From Propionibacterium sp. (GTDB taxonomy: Bacteria > Actinomycetota > Actinomycetes > Propionibacteriales > Propionibacteriaceae), in NCBI GenBank assembly GCA_012837465.1, contig DURG01000134.1, positions 1 to 17,540 of the forward strand: 17,540 bases of DNA. The letters are read 5' to 3'. The notes below the pieces were generated by a model. It saw only the letters and a list, made by a program, of their open reading frames with translations. It made no database searches and was not told the DNA's origin. The position numbers and the translations under genes were made by a program. This document shows, one piece after another, positions 1-6,891 of the stretch. Position 1 is the first letter of the stretch, and the number at the start of each line of letters is the position of its first letter.

Positions 1-847
1 AGCCGATGTCACGGTAGGCGTCGGCCAGCGCCTGCCGGTTGTCGGCGTCGACTGCGCGGCCGCCGGTGGTGTCGGCGATCTGCTTGAGCGTCGCGGTGTC
101 GGGGGCCACGTTCTCGCGCTGGCCGTCGAGGTCCACGAAACCGTTCTGGGTGCCGTAGGCGATGGTGTAGATCGGCACCTCGTCGGCCCTGGCCTGCTGG
201 GCGGGCTCCTGGGGCTCCGGGCCCTCGGTGTTGGTGCCGTCGGACAGCATCACGATCATCGCGGGCGGAGTGTCAGCCTCGTCGTCGCCCGGGGGCGCCA
301 TCTCGATGGCCCGCATGGCCGAGGTGATCGAGTCGCCGATCGCGGTGCCGTTCTCCAGCGCCAACGCCGCGATGGCGCGCTCCGTGGCGCCGCGGTCGGT
401 GGTCGGCGGGATGGCGACGGTGGGCCGCCCGGACATGGCCACCACGGCCACGTTGAACGAATCGGGCAATTCCTGGACGAACTCGGTGGCGGCCTGCTTG
501 GCGGCGTCGAGGCGGTTTGGTTCCACGTCCTCGGCGGACATCGACAGCGACACGTCGACGACCATCACGATGGTCGCCCGTTCGCGGGGCACCTTCTCGG
601 TGCCGAGCGGGTTGGCGTAGGCCAGCCCGAGCGCGACCAGCGAGCACAGCGACATGGCGACGAAGACGTGGCGCGTCCACCGTCGTTGCGAGCCGACGAC
701 GCGGCCGAGCATGCCGGTGTTGGTGAAGCGCAGCGCGACGCGGCCCTTGAGGCGCAGGAGGATGAGGTAGGCGATGATCAGCACCGGCAGCAGGAGCAGC
801 GTCCAGAGCCGTTCGGGGTTGGCGAACTCGGGGATCCAGTCCCACAT
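1..847 (-). CDS. VWA-domain membrane protein (BatA-like), C-terminus cut by window edge
   Basis: Translation of the minus strand from ATG at 847 stays open for 282 codons to the window edge, so the 3' end is missing. Residues about 14-31 and 61-78 are hydrophobic membrane segments. From about residue 92 a von Willebrand factor A domain follows, with an intact MIDAS motif DVSLS (D98, S100, S102), a later TAIGDS segment and the MLSDG strand that normally completes the metal site. This order (two N-terminal membrane segments, then VWA, usually closed by a last membrane segment) is that of BatA/Aerotolerance-type proteins encoded next to moxR. The start overlaps the stop of the DUF58 gene by one base (TGATG), which implies translational coupling. 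It is the third gene of a moxR - DUF58 - VWA operon. The exact function of these complexes in actinobacteria is unsettled; an envelope or metal-dependent chaperone role is inferred from the family. Confidence 0.87.
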   Translation of the reverse strand, partial: MWDWIPEFANPERLWTLLLLPVLIIAYLILLRLKGRVALRFTNTGMLGRVVGSQRRWTRHVFVAMSLCSLVALGLAYANPLGTEKVPRERATIVMVVDVSLSMSAEDVEPNRLDAAKQAATEFVQELPDSFNVAVVAMSGRPTVAIPPTTDRGATERAIAALALENGTAIGDSITSAMRAIEMAPPGDDEADTPPAMIVMLSDGTNTEGPEPQEPAQQARADEVPIYTIAYGTQNGFVDLDGQRENVAPDTATLKQIADTTGGRAVDADNRQALADAYRDIG

Positions 848-1923
848 CACTTGCTCACCCCTTGCGGGGGCTGGTGCAGCATGCCGGCCACCTTGCGGTA
901 GTGCAGCACGAAGCGGGCGATGTCGGTGACCCAGTCGCGATCGGTGCGCAGCTGGATGTGGCCGGCTCCGGCGCGGCGCATGGCGACCTTGATGCGCTCG
1001 CGTTGCGCCCGCGTGGCCGCGTCCATGCGGCGTCGGGCCGCCTCGTCAGAGGTGTTGACGTAGCGGGCGAACGACGTCTCCGGGTCCCGGATGAGCATCT
1101 CGCCGACGTCGGGGAACTCGAGTTCGTGCCGGTCGATGACCTCGATGCAGAGCACCTGGTTGCGCACCGCGAGGCGGCGGATGGCGCGCTCCCACGGCGG
1201 CGGGACGTTGGGGTCCAGCTCAGCGTCGCCCGGGGTGAGGAAGTCCGAGACCACCACGCGCATGCCGCGGCGCCGCTGCGAGCGGTTGAGTTGCTCGATG
1301 CCGTCTTCGAGTTCGATGGTGCCGGGCGTGTTGTCCGGGACGATGGGTTCGGTGAGCATCTTGCGCAGCAGCCCGTAGAGCGCGGTGCGGCCGGAGCGGG
1401 CAGGGAGCCGCTTGACGTCATTGGGCAGCATCATCATGCCGCCGAAGCGGTCGCCCATCTTCTGCGACAGGAAGCCGATGGTCGCGATCGCTGCGATGCC
1501 GAGGTCCCGCTTCGTGATGCCTTCCGTGCCCCAGTTCATCGACGGCGTGACGTCGAGCAGCGCCCAGACCTCGAGTTCGCGGTCCGCCATGGTGTCGCGC
1601 ACGTGCGGGACTGTGGTGCGGGCGGTGACGGCCCAGTCCATCTTGCGCACGTCGTCCTGGCCGGGGTGGTAGATGCGGGCGTCGTTGGTGTCGGAGCCGG
1701 GGCCGGGGAGCAGGCCGAGGTGGTCGCCCTGCAGGAAACCCTCGAGGCGGCGCACGATCGTCAGTTCGAGGCGCCGTAGCGCGGCCTCCGGTGCGAGCTT
1801 GTTGAGTGGGACGGTGGGCCCGGTCGGGGCGCGCAACACCGAGTACTCGGCGCCCTCGCGGCTGGGCACGGCCAACGGCGGCCCCGTCGGGGGGCCGTCA
1901 TAGGTGAAGCCCGGCTGCGCCAA
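847..1923 (-). CDS. DUF58 domain protein of the MoxR operon
   Basis: A 358-residue protein. Residues about 65-135 carry the DUF58 signature: LQGDHLGLLPGPGSD, then YHPGQDDVRKMDW, then a VWA-like strand with ALLDVTPSM (D124, T126, S128). The family is a VWA-like domain found almost always beside MoxR ATPases. No membrane segment is visible, so it is probably cytoplasmic. The start I chose is TTG, three bases after the moxR stop; a GGAG lies 7 nt upstream of it inside the end of moxR, and no ATG occurs early in the frame. The first 45 or so residues are poor in recognisable structure, so a downstream GTG start cannot be excluded. It sits between moxR and the VWA gene, overlapping the latter by one base. 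Confidence 0.9.
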   Translation of the reverse strand: MAQPGFTYDGPPTGPPLAVPSREGAEYSVLRAPTGPTVPLNKLAPEAALRRLELTIVRRLEGFLQGDHLGLLPGPGSDTNDARIYHPGQDDVRKMDWAVTARTTVPHVRDTMADRELEVWALLDVTPSMNWGTEGITKRDLGIAAIATIGFLSQKMGDRFGGMMMLPNDVKRLPARSGRTALYGLLRKMLTEPIVPDNTPGTIELEDGIEQLNRSQRRRGMRVVVSDFLTPGDAELDPNVPPPWERAIRRLAVRNQVLCIEVIDRHELEFPDVGEMLIRDPETSFARYVNTSDEAARRRMDAATRAQRERIKVAMRRAGAGHIQLRTDRDWVTDIARFVLHYRKVAGMLHQPPQGVSK

Positions 1924-1926
1924 GGA

Positions 1927-2988
1927 TCAGCTCCGGCCGGGCTGGTGGGCGTGCGCCTGATGGCTGGCTTGGCGCTGCTGCTCGTTCCACACGGGGGTGG
2001 GGGCGGGCACCATGGCCAGGATGCGCTCGACGACGTCGGTGGGGTTCACGTTGTCCGCGACGGCATCGAAGCCCAGCACGATGCGGTGGGCCATGACGTC
2101 CTTGGCGACGGCCTGGACGTCGGTGGGCAGCACGTAGTCGCGGCCGTTGATCAGCGCGAGCGCGCGGGCGGCGGCGACGAGGCCGAGCGTGGCTCGGGGC
2201 GAGCAGCCGATCTGGATGACGCCCTCCAGGTCAGGCATGTTGAAGTCTGCGGGCGTCCTCGAGGCGAGCACGAGCCGCACGATGTACTCGGCCACCAGGT
2301 TGTGCACGAACACTCCCGATGCCATGTCCTGCAGGTGGCGCACCAGGTCCGGGTTGAGCACGCGCTGCGCCTCCGGCGGGGTGACGCTCATGCGGCGCAG
2401 GATCTCGAGCTCCTCGTTGCCCCGCGGGTACGGCACGTCGACCTTCACGAGGAAGCGGTCGCGCTGGGCCTCGGGCAGCGGGTAGACGCCCTCGGATTCG
2501 ATGGGGTTCTGCGTGGCGATCACGATGAACGGCTTGGGCGCCGGGTAGGTCACGCCGCCGATGGAGACCTGCTTCTCGGCCATGAGTTCGAGCATCGCGG
2601 ACTGCACCTTGGCCGGTGCGCGGTTGATCTCGTCGGCGAGGACGAAGTTGACGAAGACCGGGCCGAGCTCGATCTCGAAGCTCTCCGACTTCGCAGAGTA
2701 GATGCGGGTGCCGACGATGTCGGAGGGCACCAGGTCGGGCGTGAACTGGACGCGCGCGAAGTCGCCGCCGACCACCGTCGCGAACGAGCGCACGGCAAGG
2801 GTCTTGGCGACACCGGGCACGCCCTCGAGCAGGCAGTGGCCCTTCGCCAGCAGGGCGACCATCAGCTGCTGGACCATGTGCTCCTGGCCCACGATGACGC
2901 GTTGCACCTGGCTGATCGCCTGGCCCAGCACCCTGGCGGCGTCGGCGACGCTTTCGGGCAGCTGGGTGACTTCGGTCGGCTCGCTCAC
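1927..2988 (-). CDS. MoxR-family AAA+ ATPase
   Basis: A 353-residue AAA_3 / MoxR ATPase. Walker A is GVPGVAKT (residues 56-63), Walker B is FVLADE (115-120) followed by INRAP, sensor 1 is IATQNP (about 157-162), and RDRF (177-180) supplies the arginine-finger region. Length and motif spacing are normal for the family, which acts as a hexameric ATPase thought to help assemble or activate partner complexes, usually with DUF58 and VWA proteins as seen here. The start is GTG with AAGGAG six bases before it (SD). First gene of the operon; downstream DUF58 begins 3 nt after its stop. Transcribed away from the divergent membrane-protein gene at 3089. Confidence 0.96.
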   Translation of the reverse strand: MSEPTEVTQLPESVADAARVLGQAISQVQRVIVGQEHMVQQLMVALLAKGHCLLEGVPGVAKTLAVRSFATVVGGDFARVQFTPDLVPSDIVGTRIYSAKSESFEIELGPVFVNFVLADEINRAPAKVQSAMLELMAEKQVSIGGVTYPAPKPFIVIATQNPIESEGVYPLPEAQRDRFLVKVDVPYPRGNEELEILRRMSVTPPEAQRVLNPDLVRHLQDMASGVFVHNLVAEYIVRLVLASRTPADFNMPDLEGVIQIGCSPRATLGLVAAARALALINGRDYVLPTDVQAVAKDVMAHRIVLGFDAVADNVNPTDVVERILAMVPAPTPVWNEQQRQASHQAHAHQPGRS

Positions 2989-3021
2989 GCGTGACTCCTT
3001 CTGGACGGGGGATCCGCGTCA

Positions 3022-3027
3022 ACGATA
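3022..3027 (-). promoter_or_regulatory. Candidate -10 box of the moxR operon
   Basis: On the minus strand the hexamer TATCGT fits TANNNT and lies about 34 nt before the moxR GTG, leaving room for the visible SD. No convincing -35 was found. It lies in the roughly 100-bp divergent spacer shared with the gene at 3089. Confidence 0.35.
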
Positions 3028-3088
3028 GCGCCCCTTTGGGAGCAGGCACGGATGTGATTGCTTGGGACGATGTGGTTCGATGGTCTCG

Positions 3089-3991
3089 ATGAGCACGCAG
3101 GATGGGCAGGACTCGGCGCCGGAGGATGGCGTCGTCTTTGCCGCGCACCATCCGCTGCGCGACGACGACCCACCCAAGGTGGGCGATTTCTGGCTCGACG
3201 CGCGCCTGACCGCCACCCCCGCCGGCACCACCTTCGTGGCCCACGAGGAGGGCGGCGACTCCGTCATGCTCATCCTGTTGTCAGAAGGCGCCTCGCGTGA
3301 CGCGGCCGCCCGCGCGCGTTTCGCCGGCGAGGTCAACGCGATGCACATCGACACCGTTGTGGCCCGCGGCGGCGAGGACCAGGACGAGGGCCGCACCGCA
3401 GTGCGGTACCGCAGCGAGGAGGACGACCCACACCTGGCGCACCTCCTCCCCCTCGCCCCTTGGGCGGCGTTGGCCTTCGACGGTTCGCTCGCTGCCGTCG
3501 AGGAGGCCGACAGGGTGCTGCGCGCCATCGACCTGTCGCGCACTCCCCCGCTCAGCGACCCGTCGGGCCCGGATTACGCGCTGCACTGGATCGACAAGAC
3601 CTCGCACGGCGCCACGCGCCTGTGGCCGCTGGCCTGGCCGGGCCGCAAGGACAGGGCGTCGTGGATCACGATCCTGGTGTCGTTCCTGATCATGGCGCTG
3701 CTCACCGCGCTGGCCCTGCTGCTGGCGATCCTGGCGTTCCAGAACGAGCCGCCGGTCGACGCGCCACCGCCCATCCCCACGCAGATGGAAGGCGACGGAT
3801 CCGGCGAGCCACAATCCGGTGAACCCGAATCCGGCGAGCCCCAGTCCGGCGAGCCGGAATCCGCCGAGCCGCAGTCGGGCAGCCCCAGCCCCGGTTCCGA
3901 CGGCGGGCCGTACGACGACAGCCCCTCGATGGAGGTGCCGGACGACTCCGAGGACGGCCCCGGCGGGCCGAGCGTCAACCCCAAGCTTTGA
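3089..3991 (+). CDS. Single-pass membrane protein with degenerate kinase-like N-lobe and SGEP-repeat tail
   Basis: About 300 residues from ATG 3089; ATG 3080 and TTG 3062 are in-frame alternatives and none has a clear SD. Residues 31-85 run like the N-lobe of a bacterial Ser/Thr (Hanks) kinase: VGDFWLDARL where kinases have the first strand, a loop lacking the glycine pattern, VMLILL where the AxK strand should be (no lysine), then RARFAGEVNAM, matching the alpha-C helix with its glutamate (E81). No catalytic loop (HRD) or DFG follows; the membrane segment starts at about 191 (to about 217), so a full C-lobe cannot fit. Basic residues precede the segment (GRKDR), suggesting a cytoplasmic N-terminus. 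The outer tail is acidic and proline rich, with five SGEP/SAEP repeats at about 238-262. The kinase relation is my inference from pattern; the family itself I do not recognise by name. Divergent from moxR. Confidence 0.75.
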   Translation: MSTQDGQDSAPEDGVVFAAHHPLRDDDPPKVGDFWLDARLTATPAGTTFVAHEEGGDSVMLILLSEGASRDAAARARFAGEVNAMHIDTVVARGGEDQDEGRTAVRYRSEEDDPHLAHLLPLAPWAALAFDGSLAAVEEADRVLRAIDLSRTPPLSDPSGPDYALHWIDKTSHGATRLWPLAWPGRKDRASWITILVSFLIMALLTALALLLAILAFQNEPPVDAPPPIPTQMEGDGSGEPQSGEPESGEPQSGEPESAEPQSGSPSPGSDGGPYDDSPSMEVPDDSEDGPGGPSVNPKL

Positions 3992-4016
3992 GCCGGGCAG
4001 GCCGAAGGGCGGGCGC

Positions 4017-4022
4017 TATGCT
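4017..4022 (+). promoter_or_regulatory. -10 box of the CAU tRNA gene
   Basis: TATGCT, ten bases before the mature tRNA 5' end, is a good -10 match in otherwise GC-rich sequence. No -35 at standard spacing was recognised (a TTGAGC at 3988 is about 23 bp away, too far). Confidence 0.5.
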
Positions 4023-4032
4023 TCTTCCCTGC

Positions 4033-4106
4033 GGGGCATTAGCTCAGCCGGTTAGAGCAGCGGACTCATAATCCGCCCGTCGCGGGTTCAAGCCCCGCAT
4101 GCCCCA
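4033..4106 (+). tRNA. tRNA with CAU anticodon (elongator Met or Ile2)
   Basis: Full cloverleaf: 7-bp acceptor GGGGCAT/ATGCCCC, D-loop AGCCGGTTAGA, anticodon stem GCGGA/TCCGC around loop CTCATAA with anticodon CAT at 4067-4069, 5-nt variable loop, T-stem GCGGG/CCCGC with TTCAAGC. Discriminator A at 4106 and no encoded CCA. The acceptor begins with a normal G-C pair, so it is not an initiator tRNA. A CAU anticodon serves either elongator Met or, after lysidine modification by TilS, Ile (AUA); sequence alone did not let me decide. The otsB stop codon begins only one base after its 3' end, on the opposite strand. Confidence 0.95.
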
Positions 4107-4107
4107 C

Positions 4108-4935
4108 TCAGCGATCCAGCGCCGCCGCGAGGTCGCGCAGCCAGGCAGCGACGCCGTCGGGCCCCTCTGCCAGCACGTCCGCCTGCTCGGCCATCATGGG
4201 CTGCTCGGCAGACCCACTCACCACCGCGCACGTCGTCAGGCCCGCGGCCCTCATCTCGCGCAGCGCCTCGAAGGCGGGCAGGTCCCCCAGGTCGTCGCCA
4301 CCCATCGCCACGACGGTGGCGCCGGTCTCCGACACGAGCGCACGCAGGGAGTCTCCCTTGGTGAGGGCGGAGGCGCGCAGTTCGAGCACGTTGCGGCCGG
4401 GTTCCAGGATCAGTTGGTGGCGCTCCGCGATGTCCATCAGCACGGGCTGCAGCGCCATGTAGGCCGCATCGGGGTCCGCGCTGCGCCGGGTGTGGACGCC
4501 GAGTGCGCGGCCCTTGTCCTCCAGCACCACGCCGTCGATGACGCAGTCCGCGATGGCCCGCGCGACTGCCGGGCGCGCGGCGGCGACGTTCTCCGGCACC
4601 TGCGCCGGGGTCTCGCTGCCGGTTGCCGCGTCCCAGCGCTCTGCGCCGTACTGGCCGAGCACCACGACCCGGCCGAAGCCCTCTCGTTCCTCGAGCCGCC
4701 CGAGTCGCCGCACGACGGCGACCCCCCGCCCTGTGATGATCGCGACGTGGCCCAGCCTCTCCCCCAGCAGAGCCAGCGCCTCGGCCGCGCCGTCGTGCAT
4801 CCTCGAATCCTCGGGGTCGTCGACGATGGGGGCGAGCGTGCCGTCGAAGTCGAGGGCGAGCAGCACGCTGGACGGATCGTGGGCGGCGGCGTTCAGGAAG
4901 TCCTGGGCATGGTCGGTCACGGCATTCCAGCTCAT
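4108..4935 (-). CDS. otsB: Trehalose-6-phosphate phosphatase
   Basis: A 275-residue HAD-superfamily phosphatase that removes phosphate from trehalose 6-phosphate, the second step of the OtsAB pathway, in the cytoplasm. Motif I is DFDGTLAP (nucleophile D29, acid D31), then IITGR (67-70), VLEDKG (137-142), ELRASALTKG with motif-III lysine K193, and motif IV GGDDLGD (212-218). Length is typical of bacterial OtsB. ATG at 4935 has either a weak SD (GTAGGTG) or a leaderless layout (CAGGGT seven bases upstream at 4943-4948). Divergent from otsA across 90 bp, and its end abuts a convergent tRNA gene with one base between, leaving no room for a terminator. OtsB and OtsA are usually co-oriented in one operon; here they are back to back. 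Confidence 0.95.
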   Translation of the reverse strand: MSWNAVTDHAQDFLNAAAHDPSSVLLALDFDGTLAPIVDDPEDSRMHDGAAEALALLGERLGHVAIITGRGVAVVRRLGRLEEREGFGRVVVLGQYGAERWDAATGSETPAQVPENVAAARPAVARAIADCVIDGVVLEDKGRALGVHTRRSADPDAAYMALQPVLMDIAERHQLILEPGRNVLELRASALTKGDSLRALVSETGATVVAMGGDDLGDLPAFEALREMRAAGLTTCAVVSGSAEQPMMAEQADVLAEGPDGVAAWLRDLAAALDR

Positions 4936-4997
4936 GTCACCTACCCTGCCATGATCTCGAACCGCTCACGCCGAACGCGCGGATCAGCGGCAGTCGG

Positions 4998-5020
4998 TAG
5001 GGTGGAAGCGACCTAGGAGG
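4998..5020 (+). promoter_or_regulatory. otsA -10 box and Shine-Dalgarno site
   Basis: TAGGGT at 4998-5003 is a plausible -10, giving a start near 5010. AGGAGG at 5015-5020 with a 5-nt spacer to ATG 5026 is the strongest ribosome-binding site in the window and fixes the otsA start. Confidence 0.55.
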
Positions 5021-5025
5021 TTCAC

Positions 5026-6420
5026 ATGTCCGAGCGCGCACGCTTCGTCGTGGTCGCAAACCGGCTGCCCGTAGACCGCATCGTCGGCGATGACGGCGAG
5101 GTCGATTGGCGCACCTCGCCAGGCGGGCTCGTCACCGCGCTGGAGCCCGTCATGCGGCGCATGGGTGGTGCGTGGGTGGGCTGGCACGGCGCCCCAGACG
5201 AAACCGTCGAGGCCTTCGAGCACGACGGCTACTCGATCATCCCCGTGCCGCTGAGCGCCGAGGAGTACGAGGAGTACTACGAGGGCTTCTCCAATGCGAC
5301 GTTGTGGCCGCTGTACCACGACACCGTCGCCTTCCCTGAGTTCCACCGCGAATGGTGGGACGCCTACGTGACCGTCAACCGTCGCTTCGCGGAGGCCACC
5401 GCTGAGGTCGCCGACGACGGCGCCATCGTCTGGGTGCAGGACTACCAGCTCCAACTCGTCCCGCAGCTGCTGCGCGAGTTGCGGCCGGACCTGCGCATCG
5501 GCTTCTTCCTGCACATCCCCTTCCCTCCCACCGAGTTGTTCCAGCAGCTGCCGTGGCGCAAGGAGATCATCGAGGGCCTGCTCGGCGCCGATCTGGTCGG
5601 CTTCCAGGTGCCCGGCGGCGCCCAGAACTTCCTGCGCCTCGTACGGACCCGCACCAAGCGCCGCGTTGAGCGCGACAAGGTCAACATCAGCGGCTCGCAC
5701 ACCTGCACCGCCCGCGCGTACCCGATCTCGATCGACACGCAGGGCTTCGCCGACCTGGCGGAGACGCCTGAGGTCATCGCCGAGTCCGAGGCGCTGCTGG
5801 AGGAGCTCGGCAACCCCAAGCTGGTCTTCCTGGGCGTCGACAGGCTCGACTACACCAAGGGCCTGCGCCAGCGCATCCGCGCGATGGGCGAGCTGTTCAC
5901 CGAGGGCAAGCTCGATCCGGCCGACACCGTGTTCCTGCAGGTCGCCACCCCGTCGCGGGAACGCGTCGAGGAGTACAAGAAGCTGCGCGACGACATCGAC
6001 CTGCTCGTGGGCCGGATCAACTCCGAGGTGGGCGGCGTGGGCCGTCCGGCCATCTCCTACCTGCACGCGGGCTTCCCGCGCAGCACGATGGCGGCCATGT
6101 ACCGCATCGCCGACGTGATGGTGGTCACCCCGCTGCGCGACGGCATGAACCTCGTGGCCAAGGAATACGTCGCCTGCCGCCCGGACACCAACGGTGCCCT
6201 GGTGCTGAGCGAGTTCGCCGGCGCCGCGCAGGAGCTGAAGCAGGCCTACATGGTCAACCCGTACGACCTCAACGGCATGAAGGAAGTACTGATGCACGCC
6301 GCGACGGATGCCCCGCGCAACCGCCAGCGCCGCATGCGCGCGCTCAAGAAGCAGGTGCAGACCCACACGATCGAGAAGTGGGCCGACAACTTCCTGGGGG
6401 ATCTGCAAGCCCCGGAGTGA
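5026..6420 (+). CDS. otsA: Trehalose-6-phosphate synthase (UDP-forming type, GT20)
   Basis: A 464-residue GT20 glycosyltransferase that joins a nucleotide-sugar glucose to glucose 6-phosphate to form trehalose 6-phosphate. Visible motifs: ANRLPV (11-16), PGGL (32-35), QDYQLQLVP (138-146), HIPFPP (163-168), VDRLDYTKG (271-279, with R273 and K278 binding the donor phosphates), RDGMNLVAKE (371-380) and LSEFAGA (394-400). All key donor-site residues appear present. The Q in QDYQL, where the E. coli enzyme has H, is, as far as I recall, also found in mycobacterial OtsA. The strong SD and the length fix the start. Divergently arranged with otsB. Trehalose serves as osmoprotectant and storage sugar; whether a second (TreYZ/TreS) route exists cannot be told here. 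Confidence 0.97.
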   Translation: MSERARFVVVANRLPVDRIVGDDGEVDWRTSPGGLVTALEPVMRRMGGAWVGWHGAPDETVEAFEHDGYSIIPVPLSAEEYEEYYEGFSNATLWPLYHDTVAFPEFHREWWDAYVTVNRRFAEATAEVADDGAIVWVQDYQLQLVPQLLRELRPDLRIGFFLHIPFPPTELFQQLPWRKEIIEGLLGADLVGFQVPGGAQNFLRLVRTRTKRRVERDKVNISGSHTCTARAYPISIDTQGFADLAETPEVIAESEALLEELGNPKLVFLGVDRLDYTKGLRQRIRAMGELFTEGKLDPADTVFLQVATPSRERVEEYKKLRDDIDLLVGRINSEVGGVGRPAISYLHAGFPRSTMAAMYRIADVMVVTPLRDGMNLVAKEYVACRPDTNGALVLSEFAGAAQELKQAYMVNPYDLNGMKEVLMHAATDAPRNRQRRMRALKKQVQTHTIEKWADNFLGDLQAPE

Positions 6421-6455
6421 CCATCTGAACCGTTCCTCGGGCCCATCCGGCTGGT

Positions 6456-6535
6456 TGGCCCCAAACGAAGTGCGTCGGCGCCAACGCTCATCTCACGGCG
6501 CCAATGCTCATTTCCCCGCGCCGCCGATATTCATC
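6456..6535 (-). repeat. Left arm of inverted 20-bp repeat array (about 4 units)
   Basis: The stretch splits into exact 20-bp steps: 6456-6475, 6476-6495, 6496-6515 and 6516-6535. The second and third units are closely alike (CGGCGCCAACGCTCATCTCA versus CGGCGCCAATGCTCATTTCC); the outer two are degenerate. Read on the minus strand each unit resembles the units of the right arm, with core GCGTTGGCGCC. No gene or known element is recognised here. Confidence 0.7.
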
Positions 6536-6540
6536 CCCAC

Positions 6541-6660
6541 CAGCGATATATCGGGGGCGAGGAGACACGACGGTGGCCCCGTGAAATCTGCGTTGGCGCG
6601 GTGGGTTGGGCGTTGGCGCTGCGGAATCTCCGTTGGCGGGGCGGCGGATCTGGGCAAGCT
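6541..6660 (+). repeat. Right arm of inverted 20-bp repeat array (about 6 units)
   Basis: Units in exact 20-bp steps from 6541 to 6660. The clearest are 6581-6600 (GTGAAATCTGCGTTGGCGCG), 6601-6620 (GTGGGTTGGGCGTTGGCGCT) and 6621-6640 (GCGGAATCTCCGTTGGCGGG); 6541-6560, 6561-6580 and 6641-6660 are degenerate. The shared core is CGTTGGCG. The palindrome CGATATATCG sits at 6544-6553, near the point where orientation flips. Together with the left arm it fills most of the otsA to tRNA-Asn gap (6421-6741); 6421-6455 holds nothing I recognise. Confidence 0.75.
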
Positions 6661-6680
6661 GACGTGTGCGCCCTCGTGGA

Positions 6681-6711
6681 TTGGCATTCGCTGGGGAGGA
6701 TCTGCTAACGT
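6681..6711 (+). promoter_or_regulatory. Promoter of tRNA-Asn
   Basis: TTGGCA (6681-6686) resembles a -35 and TAACGT (6706-6711) a -10; the spacer is 19 bp, slightly long, but TGC just before the -10 makes an extended -10. Transcription would begin about 24 nt before the mature tRNA. Confidence 0.5.
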
Positions 6712-6741
6712 TCTTCTTCGCGTGGTCGTACAGATCACCGG

Positions 6742-6814
6742 TCCCTGGTAGCTCAATCGGCAGAGCATCTGACTGTTAATCAGAGGGTTACTGGTTCGAG
6801 TCCAGTCCGGGGAG
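6742..6814 (+). tRNA. tRNA-Asn (GUU anticodon)
   Basis: Full cloverleaf: acceptor TCCCTGG/CCGGGGA (one T-G wobble), D-arm with AATCGGCAGA, anticodon stem TCTGA/TCAGA around CTGTTAA with GTT at 6775-6777, T-arm CTGGT/TCCAG-type stem with TTCGAGT loop. Discriminator G at 6814, CCA not encoded. If the organism lacks AsnRS, GatCAB in this same window would amidate Asp on this tRNA; that is not decidable here. Confidence 0.95.
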
Positions 6815-6822
6815 CTTCACGA

Positions 6823-6850
6823 AAAGGCCCTTGCCACGGCAGGGGCCTTT
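6823..6850 (+). terminator. Terminator-like hairpin after tRNA-Asn
   Basis: AAAGGCCC (6823-6830) pairs with GGGCCTTT (6843-6850), and the pairing continues inward with TTGC/GCAG including a wobble. It begins 8 nt after the tRNA and ends in TTT, as in a rho-independent terminator with a short U tract. Confidence 0.7.
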
Positions 6851-6878
6851 CCGCTTTCCCGAGGCCTGTCCGGCTCGC

Positions 6879-6884
6879 TACCCT
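6879..6884 (+). promoter_or_regulatory. -10 box for leaderless acetyltransferase mRNA
   Basis: TACCCT ends seven bases before ATG 6892 and no SD is present, the layout of actinobacterial leaderless transcripts. Confidence 0.45.
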
Positions 6885-6891
6885 GCTGCCC

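Noticed and set aside
1945..2994. A 349-codon open frame opposite moxR
   Set aside because: It is a low-complexity His/Val/Gly/Asp-rich antisense frame created by GC-rich codons of moxR, which has full AAA+ motifs.
4984..6408. A 474-codon open frame opposite otsA
   Set aside because: Antisense shadow; otsA has all GT20 motifs and a strong SD.
6508..6768. An 86-codon minus-strand open frame over the 20-bp array
   Set aside because: Extends into the tRNA-Asn gene and its promoter, and has no SD or recognisable product.
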